From Dipylidium caninum (Eukaryota > Platyhelminthes > Cestoda > Cyclophyllidea > Dipylidiidae): a DNA stretch of 64,000 nt. Made by a program: the position numbers and the translations under genes. The notes below the pieces were generated by a model that was given only the letters and a program-made list of their open reading frames with translations, made no database searches and was not told the origin of the DNA. This document shows, one piece after another, positions 60,201-64,000 of this stretch. Each line of letters begins with the position of its first letter. Position 1 is the first letter of the stretch. Location of the stretch: assembly GCA_017562135.1 (NCBI GenBank), contig QEYB01001046.1, positions 2,790,001-2,854,000 of the forward strand, written 5' to 3'.

Positions 60201-63200
60201 CCGCGGAGTAAAAGTGACCTGACAAATACATACTCCACCATCAGCGTTATAGACTAGTCAAAGGTTTATTATTAACGAGGGACAATCAAAGTTAGTTTTA
60301 ATTTTTGGGCATTACAGGCACTGATTTAACAACAATGTGAAAACGCGAACAACGAATTGGCGTGAACAGAGATCGAGGCCATTAAGGCTGCAATAAATGA
60401 ACATAAAATGTGCACCTTAATTCGTTTTGGCGATTTGTTTCATGTTAATGCTTCTATAAGTGCTATCTAGCATTCCGAATTTTTGCCTGATTCGCAGTAA
60501 GTTGACAGTTAAGTATTGACATTGAGAGTATGAGGCCTTATCGTTAGACGTAAGTACGTGGAAGCGTCAGATTCTGTGTTGGCATGCACTAAAGCAAAAC
60601 TCGTTCCACTTTTCACTTTTGGAATTTACGTTGCTAATTTGTTGTGGAAAGTCCCCTAACTTACTTGTCTGCAATAGAGTCCAATTTACCACATAGTTTT
60701 TACATTTATCAATTTTTTTTTCTAGGAAGTTCTTTATTTAGGTACTCGTAACAGCCATTACTTTCGCATTAATTTAGACCTCAAGAAAAACAAGCAGTTT
60801 AGGTTCCAAGCTTTTCCTATTCCTAGAGTTTGTCTATCTGTCTCCAATGTCTCGAAACTCCCTCTCGGAATAATAAGATTCACCTACTTTTATAGAAAAT
60901 CACAAACATTTTAGTGTTACTTTAGCAAGTCTTTTTGTTTCCAATGATTCGATTCGCCTTACTTTATCGCCTCTCTGCATTCACCTTCCAGGAAGGTACT
61001 GTTAAACGATCTTCCAGTTTTCCGATATTATATCTGATCCACTTGTAACATTATAGGAAGTTTCTCTCTATCGCTTACTCTGCGGACGGTCAGCATCTTT
61101 TGGCGGCTGGTGACTCTAAATTTATCTGTCTCTACTCGATACCAGACAGATTGTTGGTTAAGCGTTTCGAATTGACCGCTAACCTCTCTTTGGAGGGTGT
61201 ACAAGAAGCGCACGATCGACGACGTTACCTTGCTAATTTCGACGCGGAAGCGGCGGAGCAGCGGTCCGATCATCGTGAAGTTCTCCCTCTGCCTGGCGTC
61301 CGTTCCGGCGATGACCACTGTCGTCGCTGGTGGCGTCCCGACGTTCGGATTGCTTCGGTCGAATTCGCTCCTTCAGGTGAATAGTCCAACTGAGAGGCGT
61401 TTCCAGTAACTCGAATCAAAGTTATAACTAATTGGCAGGGAATAGTTTTTACCAGTTTAACAAATTGGTTGTTCTAACTATTTGTAAATGAGTGTAACTT
61501 GGAGTAGATCATAATAATGGACAGTCCTGGCCCCATAGTATAATCACCCGAACCCGCTTTTTTCGGGAACAATTTCAATTAAAAGCAATTTTAATTTGCT
61601 TTACCCGGTTGAGTTGGTTTGCGCAACCGTCATGGTCCAGGTATTGGAAGCTTGATTGTGATGCCAACAGTTAAAAGATAGGTACTAAAACAGCGTCGAT
61701 TGTGCTTGTTAGGTAAGCTGTTTAAATGCTGCCTTCATAAGAACAATTTCGCGCTTTCCTTCATTTTCGTCATTTGTCGACTAACAAAACTGTTATGATG
61801 CCATATACTTTACGTTCAGTTATAATAGATTTGCCTATGGCTGCCTACCTTTTGGTCGAGGCAAAGGTGGCCTGATGACCTGATGGATTGCCCTAATCTG
61901 AGGTTTGAAAGCGCTCATCCCTAGGTCGCTGCCTCGCATCTCGAAAAGTGTTGACCTTTTATTTTTTCAAGGAAGTCTTATCAATGTTAACTGACTGTTA
62001 GGACTATTCTGTGTCTCTTGCCGCGTTCCTTTTCCCCACAATTTTAGCCATGGTAGCCTATTGCTCATTTGTCTTGTTGATGTTTTTCCATTTCGAAAGA
62101 ACTGTTCGATATTGAAGTGAGGATCGCAGTTGTGACCAGTTGTAGGGTTTAATAGAACGTGTGCCTTCCAGCTCAGTGTTTTTCGCAATGTTTTTTAATG
62201 AATCGGTACTGTTTCATAACCAATCATCGCTGTTTTTTACCCAAGACTTTTTGCCTACAATATATGAAGATGATTAATGATTTCCCAAAGAAGGCCACTT
62301 TCACAGCCATCAAGTAGTCCCTTTACAGTGTTATTCCCAAGAGGAATTTTGGGGTTTAACTCGCCAAAAATTTAACCCCTATTTCCGTCTCCTTGAAAAC
62401 GATGTATTATCAAATAAGGTCAGATTTTCCGACTCAATGCTGCATTGAAAAATGAAATCTATTTGCCTATAATTGTGCTTCTCGGAAGTAGAAACTGTTC
62501 TCTGCCCTTTTGCTGTAGTAAAAAATTTGAGACATCGCCACTGTACCTAAGTGCACACAAATGCTTGGGCAGGCTGCATTTATATGGACTTTCCCACCGA
62601 TTTTTTCGTTATTATTCTTCTCTATTTTCTTACCGGCTTTTTTATGGCTACCTTGGGGTGCACTGGGTTCCACCACTGTGCTGTTAGTTTCCGCTATGCA
62701 GTGTATCACTGTGGAGCTTCTTTTCGCTTAGTGTCAAGGTATAAGGAAATTTTGTGATCCCTTTTTCTCAATCTAGAGGCTATTCTTTGAGGAAGAGAAG
62801 TGGCACCGAAAAGTACTTGGAACACACTGGGATGCTCCTCAGCCCTTCTCATTGCAATCGCAAGTTTTTAGTGGGAGAAGACCAAGGAATAAAGTGCTTT
62901 AGCTGCCCCACGTTTTGTATTTTCCTCTGAGAAAATTCAGTAATGGCTTTCTCCTAAACCCAGTGTTTCTTGGTACCGAAATAGTTTAGTGTGTATGCAT
63001 AATTCAACTTTTCTTGATTGATTCCTTTAGTTTGGAGTTCCTAAAGAGCCGCACCAAACCCATTTCTGTTTATCACGAAATATCGCGGCGGTTGCCATCT
63101 GCTTTTGTCATGTTTAAAATGCGGGTGGATTTCAGTTTTGCAATACTCCCAAACCGATTGGTAGTTCGTTGGAATCACTACCTGATGCATGTCAGATTCC

Positions 63201-63890
63201 TTCGAATCATCCACATTGTTGAGTTTCAGTTGGCTACAAATCTACTTTTATGAATAGACAAATACAATTCCGAGTTTTTAGAGGCGCCAGATTGTCTATA
63301 AGGTGCGCTACCAATCCTTTGCCATATAACACGGGTTTAATCTGTTTATCTATTACTATTTGCGCAATAGTCCTCTTGATTAATTTCCTACTGTTTCACC
63401 ATTTTTACTGGTTTCTGCGATGTCTGTTGTCGGATAAAAGGAATAGATCAAAACGACAGCTCGGTATGAATTAGATAAACAACCTAAGGTAAGATCGAGT
63501 CCTGATATTTACACATGAAATAGTGCGTAGTTTTCTTGTGGGAATTTGCTAAAGTGTGTTTGTAAAAGAACTTGAGGTCGCAGGAAACCTTAATACATTG
63601 TTTTTTTCCGATTTTTGCTTTTCTTAGGCGATGCATTTGCTGTGGCAGCCACTGAAGGGGTGTTTGTGTACTCTCTGGAGGAGGCAGGCCTGAGCAGCAG
63701 CCTCCTCGGCGGTGTTTCTAATTGGCTATTCGACGCCGTAGCAGTGGACGAGGAGACGAGACCGTCCAACGCAAAAAAGCAGTTGAGATTGGGCAATCTC
63801 TCGGAGGCTCTGGATATCGCATTACGTCTACGCATCCACAGCCTCATCGAGGAGGTCATTGAGGCTGTGCCTCATAGTCTGAGTGTGTAG
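54257..63890 (+). CDS. PWP2: PWP2/UTP1 WD-repeat protein of the small-subunit processome (partial)
   Basis: A U3 snoRNP (UTP-B) component required for 18S rRNA maturation in the nucleolus. Exons: 54257-54274, 54304-54416, 54449-54533, 54573-54679, 54709-54852, 54901-55311, 56016-56393, 56844-57194, 58741-58924, 61057-61376 and 63628 to about 63880. Phases agree across all junctions if one extra base in exon 8 (near 57070) is allowed for. The N-terminus FTNLFGTVYKSGNLEFT matches PWP2. WD features include GDWVAVAS, AYSPDGRLLATGG, SLDGTIRAFDLNRYRNFR and SASWDGSVRTW. Later segments are DGRELAVALLN, SIEGRCDL, LSIAYSADGQHLLAAGDS and ANLSLEGVQEA. Exon 11 enters the Utp12 domain (LSEALDIALRLRIHSLIEE), then meets a TAG at 63888-63890. 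About 130 C-terminal residues are missing, so the gene probably splices onward beyond the window. Confidence 0.93.
57195..58740 (+). other. PWP2 intron, about 1.5 kb
   Basis: GTCAGT donor, TTCTAG acceptor, phase 1. T-rich on the sense strand; no other gene seen. Confidence 0.8.
58925..61056 (+). other. PWP2 intron, about 2.1 kb
   Basis: GTGAGT donor, ATTATAG acceptor, phase 2. Only short chance frames inside. Confidence 0.85.
61377..63627 (+). other. PWP2 intron, about 2.3 kb
   Basis: GTGAAT donor, TTCTTAG acceptor, phase 1. Short hydrophobic frames inside (for example 62551-62757) are T-rich intron artefacts. Confidence 0.85.
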
Positions 63891-64000
63891 CGGTCTTCGG
63901 TTCTCTGGTTCTATCATTTTCGATGTTCTGAAGTACTCAAGAGCTCTCCTTTTATGGACGTATTATTCGTGCTAATGTTATTTAGATTTTTGTGTAGAAG

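Noticed and set aside
63888..63890. True stop codon of PWP2
   Set aside because: The Utp12 domain is cut short by about 130 residues and GT dinucleotides precede the stop; more likely intronic read-through with further exons beyond the window.

Overview
The window is nuclear DNA of a metazoan, most likely a parasitic flatworm and probably a tapeworm. The genes are animal genes: a seven-repeat protocadherin, SmD3, MGST3, LAPTM4, alpha-tubulin and PWP2/UTP1. Their introns fall into two classes. One is very short (25-48 bp, GT...AG), used at the 5' ends of genes; the other is hundreds to thousands of bases long. There are no operons, CRISPR arrays or bacterial signals. The left third is richer in G+C and the right half is AT-rich.

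Layout. 1-5.7 kb: no gene recognised. 5.8-28.7 kb (+): one protocadherin gene with a seven-repeat ectodomain at 5789-8203, a last repeat plus membrane segment at 16214-16829, and two cytoplasmic exons at 20843-21137 and 28328-28742, separated by introns of 4-8 kb. 28.7-37.5 kb: no gene recognised, a few simple repeats. 37.5-38.3 kb (-): MGST3-like MAPEG enzyme in five tiny exons, assembled here by splice-phase matching. 38.9-39.4 kb (+): SmD3, head-to-head with MGST3. 41.3-42.4 kb (+): an intronless PP1-like phosphatase that has lost several catalytic residues, so a probable pseudophosphatase. 44.4-47.4 kb (-): LAPTM4-like lysosomal membrane protein in four exons; the PPPY-bearing last exon lies 1.1 kb beyond the previous one. 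49.1-50.5 kb (+): alpha-tubulin with a start-codon-only first exon. 54.3-63.9 kb (+): PWP2/UTP1 in at least 11 exons, running off the right end.

The genes are mostly unrelated housekeeping or cell-biology genes: splicing (SmD3), ribosome biogenesis (PWP2), cytoskeleton (tubulin), detoxification (MGST3), lysosomal sorting (LAPTM4), adhesion (protocadherin). Neighbours are often divergent (MGST3/SmD3, LAPTM4/alpha-tubulin). The most interesting signals are the pseudophosphatase, introns down to 25 bp with a 5'-to-3' increase in intron length, stop codons created only by the splice donor, and two or three single-base frame breaks in otherwise good exons. No wholly new system was identified.
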